Notes: generated by a model not told the origin, from the letters alone. A DNA stretch of 8,388 nucleotides from Bacillota bacterium (GCA_023397245.1 JAEWUH010000130.1:1-8388); one strand, 5' to 3'; numbered from the stretch's first letter, positions 1 through 6,939 are shown. Translations and numbers: made by a program.

Positions 1-63
1 CCGCACAGCCTTTCAAATATATTCAGGTTAACTCTGCTATTTATATAAAATTTAACTTGTCTA

Positions 64-92
64 TTGACAATTTTTAGGACATATGATAGTAT
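64..92 (+). promoter_or_regulatory. Promoter P1 of the operon (upstream, stronger)
   Basis: A perfect -35 hexamer TTGACA (64-69) is followed after exactly 17 bp by TAGTAT (87-92), which matches 4 of 6 bases of the sigma-A -10 consensus. Transcription would begin near 98-100, inside operator O1, so a bound repressor would block it directly. The resulting mRNA would have a leader of about 145 nt before the regulator gene. The -35 box lies in a small dyad, TTGTC (57-61) and GACAA (66-70). The call is based on consensus match and position only. Confidence 0.6.
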
Positions 93-96
93 AAAA

Positions 97-112
97 ATGT
101 AATCAGTTACAT
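97..112. promoter_or_regulatory. Operator O1, LacI-family type dyad
   Basis: ATGTAATCAGTTACAT has perfect 6-bp arms (ATGTAA/TTACAT) around four non-palindromic central bases. It shares 14 of 16 bases with O2. It begins 4 bp after the P1 -10 box and so covers the expected start point. The size and dyad form are usual for LacI-family operators, and the LacI-type gene lies just downstream, so autoregulation is the simplest reading. Confidence 0.7.
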
Positions 113-171
113 AGTAATTTAATATCCAAAAAATAAAGAATAATCATTGTTAAAAAATTCCTGATTTTATG

Positions 172-200
172 TTGGATTTTCAATGATTTAATTTTATAAG
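172..200 (+). promoter_or_regulatory. Possible second promoter P2
   Basis: TTGGAT (172-177, only 3 of 6 bases of the -35 consensus), a 17-bp spacer and TATAAG (195-200, 5 of 6 bases of the -10 consensus). The start point would be near 206-208, inside operator O2, the same geometry as P1/O1. The -35 box is weak and the region is AT-rich, so chance resemblance is possible. The exact 108-bp offset from P1 raises the likelihood that it is real. Confidence 0.35.
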
Positions 201-204
201 TAAA

Positions 205-220
205 ATGTAATCGATTACAT
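205..220. promoter_or_regulatory. Operator O2, perfect 16-bp palindrome
   Basis: ATGTAATCGATTACAT is a perfect palindrome with a central CG, the classic form of a LacI/GalR-family operator. It lies 25 bp before the regulator's start codon. Its centre is 108 bp from that of O1, close to ten helical turns, which would permit DNA looping by a repressor that can bridge sites. The inner 14 bp also fit the relaxed catabolite-responsive element pattern TGWNANCGNTNWCA recognised by CcpA, so global and pathway control may share this site. Confidence 0.8.
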
Positions 221-231
221 ATTAGATACAC

Positions 232-237
232 GGGGTG
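232..237 (+). promoter_or_regulatory. Ribosome binding site deciding the regulator start
   Basis: GGGGTG-type sequence (233-237) ends 8 nt before ATG 246. An in-frame GTG at 237 lies at the end of this motif and has no site of its own, which favours ATG 246 as the start. Confidence 0.6.
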
Positions 238-245
238 TGCCAAAT

Positions 246-1250
246 ATGAGTACAATTGCGGAGGTTGCTAAAGAAGCCGGCGTTTCGGTGGCAACCGTAT
301 CCAGGGTTATCAACAAAGCCGGCGTCGTCTCGCCGGAAACGCAGCAAAAGGTTTATGCCGCCATTGCCAAATTCGATTATCACCCGAATGTCTGGGGACG
401 CAACCTGCGCAGGCATGAAAGCAGGATGCTGCTTGTTCTGATCCCCAATATTACAAATCCCTATTATTCGGAAATTGTAAAGGGGATTGAGGACGCGGGA
501 AGACGGAACCATTACAGCACAATGCTCTGCATTACGGATATGGACAGACGGCGCACGGAGGAATATTTTGACCTGCTGCGCAGCGGTCGTGCGGACGGTG
601 CGATTTTAATGGACACCTGCAGGGAAGACAAGGACGTTTCGCAGCTTGCCAAAAGCTTTCCGGTTGTGCAGTGCTGCGAATATTGCAGCGATGAAAATGT
701 GAGTCATGTGTCCATCGACAATTTCAAGGCCTCCTATGAGGTCGTGCGCTTTTTATGCTCCATCGGTTACAGGCGCATCGGATTTATCGGTTCGACCAAT
801 CAGTTTATATCGACCCGGCAGCGCTGTCTGGGCTATAAGCAGGCCCTGACGGAAAACGGGCTGCCTTTTGACGGTGACTCCGTTTCGTATGCGGATGCGG
901 ATTATAATTTCCAGTCCGGCGTGCGTGCCGCCAAAGCGCTTTTAACCGCGCCCGAAAGGCCCGATGCGATTTTCTGCATATCGGATGTCCTTGCGCTTGC
1001 GGCTATCCGCGTGGCGGAGGAACTGCATCTGCGGGTGCCGGAGGACCTGACCGTGGTTGGGTTTGACGACGTGGAATATGCCACCATGTTCCGGCCGATG
1101 CTCACGACGGTGAGCCAGCCCTGCTACATGCTGGGCAAAACCGCCTGCGAGCTGCTTGTGGAACAGATCAACGGCGCTCCTGCCCGCTCCGTTTTTCTGG
1201 AGCACAGGGTTATACTTCGCGATTCGTCGGTAAGTCATACCGGTGAATAA
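246..1250 (+). CDS. LacI/GalR-family transcriptional regulator
   Basis: A 334-residue cytoplasmic sugar-responsive repressor, the normal length for the family. Residues 1-23 form the N-terminal helix-turn-helix (TIAEVAKEAGVSVATVSRVI). The hinge follows at about 46-56 (HPNVWGRNLRR), with Leu54 at the position that inserts into the operator minor groove. A periplasmic-binding-protein-like effector domain runs from about 60 to the end, with NPYYSEIVKGIEDAG near 71-85 and a late GFDDVEYA segment. The start is ATG 246, chosen over GTG 237 because the Shine-Dalgarno site is placed for it. The gene comes first in the operon, directly after two dyad operators, and only 32 bp separate it from the binding-protein gene, so it probably represses itself and everything downstream. 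The likely inducer is the imported compound or a metabolite of it. A cysteine-rich stretch, QCCEYC (142-147), lies in the effector domain. Family call is firm; ligand unknown. Confidence 0.95.
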   Translation: MSTIAEVAKEAGVSVATVSRVINKAGVVSPETQQKVYAAIAKFDYHPNVWGRNLRRHESRMLLVLIPNITNPYYSEIVKGIEDAGRRNHYSTMLCITDMDRRRTEEYFDLLRSGRADGAILMDTCREDKDVSQLAKSFPVVQCCEYCSDENVSHVSIDNFKASYEVVRFLCSIGYRRIGFIGSTNQFISTRQRCLGYKQALTENGLPFDGDSVSYADADYNFQSGVRAAKALLTAPERPDAIFCISDVLALAAIRVAEELHLRVPEDLTVVGFDDVEYATMFRPMLTTVSQPCYMLGKTACELLVEQINGAPARSVFLEHRVILRDSSVSHTGE

Positions 1251-1282
1251 ATAAATGTGGTTAGTAAAAGGAGAGAGTTCGT

Positions 1283-2311
1283 ATGAAAAAGTTATTGGCA
1301 CTGTTACTGTCGGCAATGATGACACTGTCGTTAGCGGCGTGCGGCGGTCCCGCAGCTGCTACGGCTGCGTCCAACGCCGGGTCGCAGGCGGCGGTCAGTC
1401 AGACGCCTTCCGAGGCGGCTTCTCAGGCGGTAAGCCAGGCGGCTGCTTCCGGCGCCAAGAAAATCGGGATTCTGGCCCCTGCGGTTACGCACGGCTGGGT
1501 CGCTGCGGTGGCCTATCATGCGGAAGCCCGCTGCAAAGAGCTCGCCGGAAAAGTGGAATACAAGCTTTACACCAGCAACAACGCGGAAGAAATGACCACC
1601 CAGCTGGACGATCTTATGACCTGGGGGGCACAGGCTATCGTTGCGTTCCCGCAGTGGAAAGGCATGGAAGAGCCAATTAAGAAAGCATTGAACGCAGGAA
1701 TTAAAGTAGTAAACTTTGATATCGAAATCAATGCGGACGGCGTTTACCGTGTATCCGGAGACAACGAAGGCATGGGCGTGCAGGGCGCGAAATATGTTGT
1801 CGATAAAATCGGCACGTCGGGAACCGTGGTCATTCTGGATGTTCCGACTTCGGGCTCGGTTGCCCAGCTGCGCAAAAAGGGCTTTACCGAAACCATTGCC
1901 AAGATTGCGCCGAGCATGAAGATGATTACATATGCGACAAAGTTCACCCGTGAAGACGGTTTGAAGGACTTCGCGGATATTCTGACGAAGAACCCGAAGA
2001 TTGACGCCGTATATTCCATGGACGACGAAACCTCCATCGGCGTATTGCAGGCCATCAAGGAGGCCGGACGCTCGGATATCAAAGTGGTGACCGGCGGCGG
2101 CGGATGCCAGGAATATTTCAAGATGATGCCGGAAAACAAGAACATCTGGATCGAATCTGCTCTGTACAGCCCGTCCATGGTGCGTGACGCGGTGGACGTT
2201 GCCGTTGACCTGCTGGACGGAAAGACCGCCGATAAAGTCAAGATCATCCCGACCACCATCGTGGACCGCGATAATTGGGAAAAGTATAAGGATGATAAAT
2301 CTCCGTACTGA
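1283..2311 (+). CDS. Sugar ABC transporter substrate-binding lipoprotein (RbsB-like, Peripla_BP_4)
   Basis: A 342-residue extracellular solute-binding protein that captures the sugar for the ABC importer encoded next. The N-terminus has a lysine pair and hydrophobic core followed by the lipobox LAAC, so Cys20 should be lipidated and anchor the protein on the outer face of the membrane, as in Gram-positives. Residues 21-58 are a low-complexity Ala/Ser/Gln tether. The two-lobed type I domain starts near residue 59 (KKIGILAPAVTHGW). Likely ligand-facing positions are HGW (70-72), DFDIEIN with Asp146, SGDNEG (158-163) and MDDETSIG (246-253), which corresponds to the family's usual ND-type motif. 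The start has a good AAGGAG site (1268-1273), 9 nt upstream. The partner genes are the ATPase and permease. A hairpin after the gene may favour its higher expression. The fold resembles ribose/inositol/xylose binders; the real ligand cannot be read from sequence. Confidence 0.93.
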   Translation: MKKLLALLLSAMMTLSLAACGGPAAATAASNAGSQAAVSQTPSEAASQAVSQAAASGAKKIGILAPAVTHGWVAAVAYHAEARCKELAGKVEYKLYTSNNAEEMTTQLDDLMTWGAQAIVAFPQWKGMEEPIKKALNAGIKVVNFDIEINADGVYRVSGDNEGMGVQGAKYVVDKIGTSGTVVILDVPTSGSVAQLRKKGFTETIAKIAPSMKMITYATKFTREDGLKDFADILTKNPKIDAVYSMDDETSIGVLQAIKEAGRSDIKVVTGGGGCQEYFKMMPENKNIWIESALYSPSMVRDAVDVAVDLLDGKTADKVKIIPTTIVDRDNWEKYKDDKSPY

Positions 2312-2329
2312 TAATAAGTTGATTCGCAG

Positions 2330-2356
2330 AGAGGCTGTGGCATTGCCATAGCCTCT
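2330..2356 (+). promoter_or_regulatory. Intercistronic hairpin without U-tract
   Basis: A 12-bp stem pairs 2330-2341 with 2345-2356 around a 3-nt ATT loop. There is one G-U pair (2337 with 2349) and no mismatch. The following bases (TACTGAAAGG) contain no run of T, so it is not a standard intrinsic terminator on this strand. It sits after the binding-protein stop and 12 nt before the ATPase Shine-Dalgarno site. Such structures often protect the 3' end of binding-protein mRNA and set its excess over the membrane components. That role is inferred; the structure is seen directly. Confidence 0.8.
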
Positions 2357-2378
2357 TACTGAAAGGACGGAGGATGTT

Positions 2379-3890
2379 ATGACTCTTGAAATGCAGAATA
2401 TCTGTAAGAAGTTCGGAAGCAATTCCGTATTGAAAAGCGTCGGGTTTTCCGTGGAAGGCGGAAAAATCTGCGCGCTGATCGGGGAAAACGGAGCGGGAAA
2501 GTCCACCCTTATGAACATTCTGGGCGGCGTATTGCCGGCCGATTCCGGCGAAATACTTTTGGACGGCAAGCCGGTCGCGTTTCATAATCCTTCGGAATCC
2601 CTGGGGGCGGGCATTGCTTTTATCCACCAGGAGCTCAACCTGATCAATGACCTGCCGATTTTTGAAAACATGTTTATCGGCAGGGAACTCAAGAAAAAAA
2701 ACGGTTTCCTGGACATGGATTCCATGTACCGGAAAACGAAGGAAATGTTCGATAAAATGGGATTCGAGCTGGACCCGAACACAGTAGTAAGAGATCTGGA
2801 CGCATCCTATAAGCAGATTGTGGAAATATTCCGCGCGCTGATGATGGATGCCTCCATCATCATTATGGATGAACCGACCACCTCCCTGACGGATTCGGAG
2901 GTTGAGCGGGTTTTCGGTATGATGAAAACCCTGAAGGAGCATGGGGTCGGCATCGTATTTATTTCGCATAAACTGAAAGAGGTTATGAAGATCTGCGACC
3001 GGTACACGGTCCTGCGGGACGGGAACATGGTCGCGTCCGGCGAGACCTCCGAGGTTACTGCCGACGATCTGGCGCGTTTTATGGTGGGCCACGATGTACG
3101 CACACAGGCCCTGCAGCGCCAAAGGGAAATAAAAAAAGAGGTCCTCCGCTGTGAAAATCTTTCCAACGGCGCTTATTTTCAAAACATTTCATTTCAGGTG
3201 CATTCCGGCGAAGTGATGGGCGTAACCGGACTTTTAGGGGATGGCCGCAGCGAACTGTTCCAGACCATTTTCGGCGTATGCGGCGATTATACCGGAACCG
3301 TTTACCTGGAACAAAAGCCGGTTAAAATGAAAAGTCCCATGCAGGCTCTGGAGCTTGGAGTTGGGTATGTGCCCCGGAACCGGAAGGAAAACGGCATTAT
3401 CAAGGACATGGATATTTTAGAGAACGGTTCCATCGTTACTCTGCCGAAGCTTGTAAGACATGGCCTGATTGACCGATCCCGCCAGAACAGTGAGTTTGAC
3501 AGGCAGGTTCAGGATTTACATATAAAAATGGGGAAAAAGTCGAATCCGATTACCAGTCTTTCGGGCGGAAACCAGCAAAAGGTAGTTCTTGCCAAGTGGC
3601 TCAGCGCCGATCCGAGAGTCCTCATTCTGGATAACCCTACTCAGGGGGTGGACGTGGGCGCTAAGGAAGAGATTTACGATATTATTTTAAAGCTGGCGGA
3701 TAAAGGCGTGGCAATCATCGTCCTTTCAAGCGAGGCGCAGGAGATTATCCGGGTATGCGACAGAGCGCTGGTTATGTATCACGGAACCATACAGGGCGAA
3801 GTTTCCGGAAACAAAATGAATGAACAGGACATCATGCGTCTTGCCACCGGCGGCAGTTTATCAGGAATCGAGGAGAAAACGAATGAATGA
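2379..3890 (+). CDS. Sugar ABC transporter ATP-binding protein, double NBD (RbsA/MglA type)
   Basis: A 503-residue cytoplasmic ATPase made of two fused nucleotide-binding domains, the usual length for the RbsA/MglA/XylG class, driving import through the permease encoded next. NBD1 (about 1-240) has Walker A GENGAGKST (35-43), the Q-loop at Gln84, Walker B IIIMDE (160-165) and the switch His197, but its signature is degenerate (LDASYKQ, 140-146). NBD2 (about 255-500) has a Walker A without lysine (GLLGDGRSE, 284-292), a perfect signature LSGGNQQ (394-400), and Asn419 where the catalytic Glu normally follows Asp418. One composite ATP site (NBD1 Walker motifs with the NBD2 signature) should therefore be active and the other dead. 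GGAGG (2369-2373) lies 5 nt before the ATG. The gene overlaps the permease gene by 8 bp, implying translational coupling. Family assignment is firm; substrate is not known. Confidence 0.95.
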   Translation: MTLEMQNICKKFGSNSVLKSVGFSVEGGKICALIGENGAGKSTLMNILGGVLPADSGEILLDGKPVAFHNPSESLGAGIAFIHQELNLINDLPIFENMFIGRELKKKNGFLDMDSMYRKTKEMFDKMGFELDPNTVVRDLDASYKQIVEIFRALMMDASIIIMDEPTTSLTDSEVERVFGMMKTLKEHGVGIVFISHKLKEVMKICDRYTVLRDGNMVASGETSEVTADDLARFMVGHDVRTQALQRQREIKKEVLRCENLSNGAYFQNISFQVHSGEVMGVTGLLGDGRSELFQTIFGVCGDYTGTVYLEQKPVKMKSPMQALELGVGYVPRNRKENGIIKDMDILENGSIVTLPKLVRHGLIDRSRQNSEFDRQVQDLHIKMGKKSNPITSLSGGNQQKVVLAKWLSADPRVLILDNPTQGVDVGAKEEIYDIILKLADKGVAIIVLSSEAQEIIRVCDRALVMYHGTIQGEVSGNKMNEQDIMRLATGGSLSGIEEKTNE

Positions 3891-4926
3891 AACGGCGAAA
3901 AACAATAAACAGAATCCTATAACATGGTTTGCGGCAATGTGGAAGACGCATCCGTTGTTCAGCACCGGCATCGCCCTGCTCCTGATGGTTATTCTTCAGA
4001 CTTTGGCGCTCGGCTTTAATTTCAGTTCCTTTGGGGCCTGGTTTACTACATGGATTAACAACTGGATCAATATTCTGCGCAATAATGCCGCAATCGGAAT
4101 TGTTTCCCTCGGCATGACCTTCGTGATTATTTCAAGCGGCATCGATCTTGCCGTGGGTTCCACGCTTGTGGCGGTCGGAGCCGTCATTATGGTGCTGATC
4201 GACGGCGGACCCCACGGCATACTCGGTTCCATGGGAATCAGCGGTGTGCCGGCTTTTATCATTGCAATCGTAATCGGACTTCTTGTGGGGGCGGTTCTCG
4301 GCGAGTTTACCGGCGTCCTTGTAACCAATGGGAAGTTGCCGCCGTTTATCGCAACGCTCGGTACGATGAAAATCTTCCGCAGCGTTACGCAGCAGTGCAT
4401 GCAGGGATATACGCCTTCGGTGCCGGGCGGCTTTTTAAAGATATCCAGCCTGGATTTCGGCGGCCTGATGTTAATGCCGATCATTTACTGGATTTTGCTT
4501 ACCGCGGCTCTTTATGTCGTTTCCAAGCGCACCGCCTTTGGCCGTCATGTCATTGCAATCGGTTCCAACGAACGCGCCGCACAGCTTTCCGGAATCAATG
4601 TGAGAAAGGTGAAACGCCGCGTTTATGCGCTCATGAGCTTTTTGGTGGCGGTTGCGGCAATCCTGCAGGTTTCCCGCATCGGGTCCATGGATTACGCAAA
4701 TGCGGGCAGCGGATATGAAATGGACGCAATCGCCGCCACAATCGTCGGCGGCACCAGCATGGCGGGCGGCAAGGGCTCCATCGTAGGCGCAATGCTCGGT
4801 ATGCTTATTATCGCCGTTATGAATAACCTGCTCAACCTGCTCGGCGTTCCGCCGTTTTTGCGCGAAGCGTTCAAGGGCGTTATCGTTATCTGCGCGGTCC
4901 TGCTGCAGAAGAAGGAATCCGATTGA
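3883..4926 (+). CDS. Sugar ABC transporter permease (RbsC-like, BPD_transp_2)
   Basis: A 347-residue integral membrane protein, predicted to form the translocation pore with the upstream ATPase. A first hydrophobic segment at about 25-45 is followed by several more. The family hallmark SGIDLAVGS is at 85-93. The cytoplasmic loop starting GSNERAAQLSGIN (227-239) matches the segment that contacts the ATPase in this family. The C-terminal part has the Gly-rich IVGGTSMAGGKGS stretch. The start is ATG 3883: AGGAG at 3871-3875 lies 7 nt upstream, and the start overlaps the ATPase stop in the arrangement ATGAATGA. An in-frame ATG at 3820 would add 21 residues inside the ATPase gene, has no suitable site and does not resemble the family, so I discount it. 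Length and hydrophobicity are normal, with no sign of damage. Confidence 0.94.
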   Translation: MNETAKNNKQNPITWFAAMWKTHPLFSTGIALLLMVILQTLALGFNFSSFGAWFTTWINNWINILRNNAAIGIVSLGMTFVIISSGIDLAVGSTLVAVGAVIMVLIDGGPHGILGSMGISGVPAFIIAIVIGLLVGAVLGEFTGVLVTNGKLPPFIATLGTMKIFRSVTQQCMQGYTPSVPGGFLKISSLDFGGLMLMPIIYWILLTAALYVVSKRTAFGRHVIAIGSNERAAQLSGINVRKVKRRVYALMSFLVAVAAILQVSRIGSMDYANAGSGYEMDAIAATIVGGTSMAGGKGSIVGAMLGMLIIAVMNNLLNLLGVPPFLREAFKGVIVICAVLLQKKESD

Positions 4927-4971
4927 GGGCTGGTTTGCTTGAATGCTTAATGAAAATGAGGTGAATTCCCA

Positions 4972-6012
4972 ATGATTAACGTTGGAATTATTGGATGCGG
5001 AAAAATTGCTCAGGTACGGCATATCCCGGAATATGCCGTCAACAGGGAAGTGAAGCTCTCCGGCTATTTCGATATCAATACGGAACGCGCGCACAAGCTT
5101 GCCGTCGATTACGGCGGGAAAGCCTATGAATCCTATCAGGCCCTGCTGGCGGACCCGGAAATCGACGCCGTGAGCGTCTGCGCCGCCAATTATGCCCATG
5201 CCGAAATCAGTATTGCGGCCCTGCAGGCCGGCAAGCATGTCCTGTGCGAAAAACCGATGGCCACCGCGCTGGAAGACTGCGAAGCCATGGCTGCCGCCGC
5301 AAAAAAGGCGGGGAAAATTTTGATGGTCGGCCATAACCAGAGGCTGGCAAAGGCACATGTGAAAGCGAAGGAGCTGCTTGACGGCGGCATCGTCGGCGAT
5401 ATCATTTCGTTCCGTACCATATTCGGCCACGGCGGCCCCGAAACCTGGAGCGTCGACTCCGGTAAGGGCACATGGTTTTTTGACAGACAAAAAGCCGGCA
5501 TGGGAGCCATGGCGGATTTAGGCATCCATAAAACAGACCTGATTCAGTTTCTGATCGGGCAGAAGGTGGTGGAAACCACCGCAAAGGTAGTCACGCTGAA
5601 CAAAAAGGACGCTGACGGCAATCTCATCTGCGTGGATGACAACGCCATCTGCATTTACCGCATGAGCGGCGGCGCGCTCGGCACCATGAGCGCGAGCTGG
5701 ACCTATTACGGGGCGGAAGACAATTCCACCATCCTTTACGGCACGAAAGGCATCATGCGCATTTACGACGACCCTTCCTATTCCATCAAAGTGGTTACCG
5801 CGGACGGGGAAATGGTTTTGTTTGATATTGACCGCATTCAGACGAATGAAAACCAGACAAAGTCCGGGGTAATCGATCGGTTTGTCGATTGCATTCTAAG
5901 CGGGGATTACTCCGCAAACTGCGGGGAAGAAGCCCTGAGCGCCATGCGTGTGGTGTTCGCAAGCATCCAATCGTCCGAAACCGGGCGTGCAGTCCCGGTT
6001 AATCAGGGTTAG
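4972..6012 (+). CDS. Gfo/Idh/MocA-family NAD(P)-dependent sugar dehydrogenase
   Basis: A 346-residue soluble oxidoreductase. The N-terminal Rossmann domain (about 1-120) carries GIIGCGKIA (5-13) and Asp34 at the end of strand beta-2, which usually indicates NAD over NADP. The family motif CEKPMA supplies the catalytic lysine, Lys94. The C-terminal alpha/beta domain holds DLGIHKTD (182-189); Asp182 and His186 match the Asp-xxx-His pair of inositol dehydrogenase-like enzymes. It probably oxidises a ring hydroxyl of the imported unphosphorylated substrate to a keto group, the first chemical step of the pathway. GAGGTG (4958-4963) lies 8 nt before the ATG. It is 45 bp after the permease gene and its stop overlaps the Shine-Dalgarno site of the next gene. 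Candidate roles are LgdA-like levoglucosan 3-dehydrogenase, glycoside 3-dehydrogenase or inositol dehydrogenase. Family call is firm; substrate is inferred only from context. Confidence 0.93.
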   Translation: MINVGIIGCGKIAQVRHIPEYAVNREVKLSGYFDINTERAHKLAVDYGGKAYESYQALLADPEIDAVSVCAANYAHAEISIAALQAGKHVLCEKPMATALEDCEAMAAAAKKAGKILMVGHNQRLAKAHVKAKELLDGGIVGDIISFRTIFGHGGPETWSVDSGKGTWFFDRQKAGMGAMADLGIHKTDLIQFLIGQKVVETTAKVVTLNKKDADGNLICVDDNAICIYRMSGGALGTMSASWTYYGAEDNSTILYGTKGIMRIYDDPSYSIKVVTADGEMVLFDIDRIQTNENQTKSGVIDRFVDCILSGDYSANCGEEALSAMRVVFASIQSSETGRAVPVNQG

Positions 6013-6024
6013 GAGGGTTTTGCC

Positions 6025-6939
6025 ATGAAAATGGGTTTTGTAAGCGCCATCCTCGACGGCTGGAGCTTTGAGGAAATGATTGATACCGCCGATAAAATGG
6101 GGTTCCGCTGCGTGGAGGCCGCCTGCTGGCCGCAAGGAAAAGCGGAACGCAGATATGCCGGAGTAAGCCATATTGATGTGGATAATCTTACGGATGCGCA
6201 GGCGGAACATATCCTGCAGTATTCGTCCGAACACAATGTCGAACTGTCCGCCCTGGCCTTTTATCCGAATACAATGGATGGGGATCCCGTCAAACGCAGC
6301 GCCAACATCGCGCATCTTAAAAAAGTGATCGACGCAAGTGCAAAACTCCATGTGAATCTGGTAGCGACCTTTGTCGGGCGGGATCAGACGAAAAATGTGG
6401 AAGACAACCTTCTGCTGTTTCAGAAGGTTTGGCCTCCCATCGTCCGTTATGCGGAAGAAAAGGGAGTCCGAATCGCCATTGAAAACTGCCCCATGCTGTT
6501 CGGGCCCGACCAGTGGCCCGGCGGGCAGAATCTTGCCTCGTCGCCGAAAATCTGGCGGGAGCTGTTTTCGCTCCTGCCGAGCCAGAATTTTGGCCTGAAT
6601 TACGACCCCAGCCATTTTGTGTGGCAGATGATGGATTATATCGCTCCCGTGTATGAATTCCGGGATCGGATTTTCCACGTCCATTTCAAGGATATCAAGC
6701 TCATTCCCGAAAAGCTGAAGGAAGCGGGGGTCCTGTCCTATCCTCTGGAATATATGGTTCCAAAGCTGCCGGGTCTCGGGGATGTCGATTGGGGCCGGTT
6801 TGTTTCAGCTCTTACCGACATCGGCTACGACGGATATTCCTGCATAGAAGTGGAGGACAGGGCGTTTGACGGCAGCCGGGAGGGAATCTTGAAGAGCCTG
6901 GAAATTACAAAAAAGTATATGGAGCAGTTTGTCATTTAG
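6025..6939 (+). CDS. Sugar phosphate isomerase/epimerase-family TIM barrel (AP_endonuc_2), first copy
   Basis: A 304-residue soluble TIM-barrel protein of the xylose-isomerase-like superfamily. Predicted metal ligands fit the family pattern Glu-Asp-His-Glu: Glu153 (ENCP), Asp194 in NYDPSHFVW (192-200) with His197 nearby, His220 in HVHFKD (218-223), and Glu275 in IEVED. They match in order the ligands of D-tagatose 3-epimerase-like enzymes. An extra loop rich in Pro and Gly follows Glu153 (roughly 156-175), absent from the second barrel of this operon, and could shape the substrate pocket. AGGAGGG (6011-6017), overlapping the stop of the preceding dehydrogenase, lies 7 nt before the ATG, so translation is probably coupled. 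Given its neighbours, it may act on a keto-sugar by metal-assisted proton abstraction (beta-elimination, hydration or epimerisation) rather than on a sugar phosphate. The family name should not be read as its reaction. Confidence 0.9.
   Translation: MKMGFVSAILDGWSFEEMIDTADKMGFRCVEAACWPQGKAERRYAGVSHIDVDNLTDAQAEHILQYSSEHNVELSALAFYPNTMDGDPVKRSANIAHLKKVIDASAKLHVNLVATFVGRDQTKNVEDNLLLFQKVWPPIVRYAEEKGVRIAIENCPMLFGPDQWPGGQNLASSPKIWRELFSLLPSQNFGLNYDPSHFVWQMMDYIAPVYEFRDRIFHVHFKDIKLIPEKLKEAGVLSYPLEYMVPKLPGLGDVDWGRFVSALTDIGYDGYSCIEVEDRAFDGSREGILKSLEITKKYMEQFVI

Noticed and set aside
1..63. A divergent promoter or the end of an upstream gene at the left edge
   Set aside because: TAGACA on the minus strand (58-63) resembles a -35 box but no -10 box sits at the required distance, and the stretch is too short to show a coding remnant.
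1150..1282. A separate promoter for the binding-protein gene
   Set aside because: No convincing -35/-10 pair or operator copy is visible in the end of the regulator gene or the 32-bp gap.
1340..1460. Repetitive GC-rich tract in the binding-protein gene as a DNA repeat element
   Set aside because: It encodes an Ala/Ser/Gln-rich lipoprotein tether in frame, and no exact repeat unit is maintained.
2330..2356. Intrinsic terminator after the binding-protein gene
   Set aside because: The stem is strong but no T-tract follows it, so it is reported as an intercistronic hairpin instead.
1331..2569. Long minus-strand open frame (412 codons) across the binding-protein gene and the start of the ATPase
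   Set aside because: It is antisense to two well-supported genes, contains no recognisable domain and has no placed ribosome site; long antisense frames are expected opposite genes with GC-rich third positions.
2244..3182. Minus-strand open frame (312 codons) opposite the ATPase
   Set aside because: Shadow frame with odd composition, rich in His and Gln, and no family motif; the + strand holds intact ATPase motifs.
3820..3882. Upstream ATG that would extend the permease by 21 residues
   Set aside because: It lies inside the ATPase gene, lacks a Shine-Dalgarno site and does not look like a permease N-terminus; ATG 3883 has AGGAG at proper distance.
4471..5490. Minus-strand open frame (339 codons) opposite the permease and first dehydrogenase
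   Set aside because: It spans two real genes and their intergenic gap and shows no domain signature.
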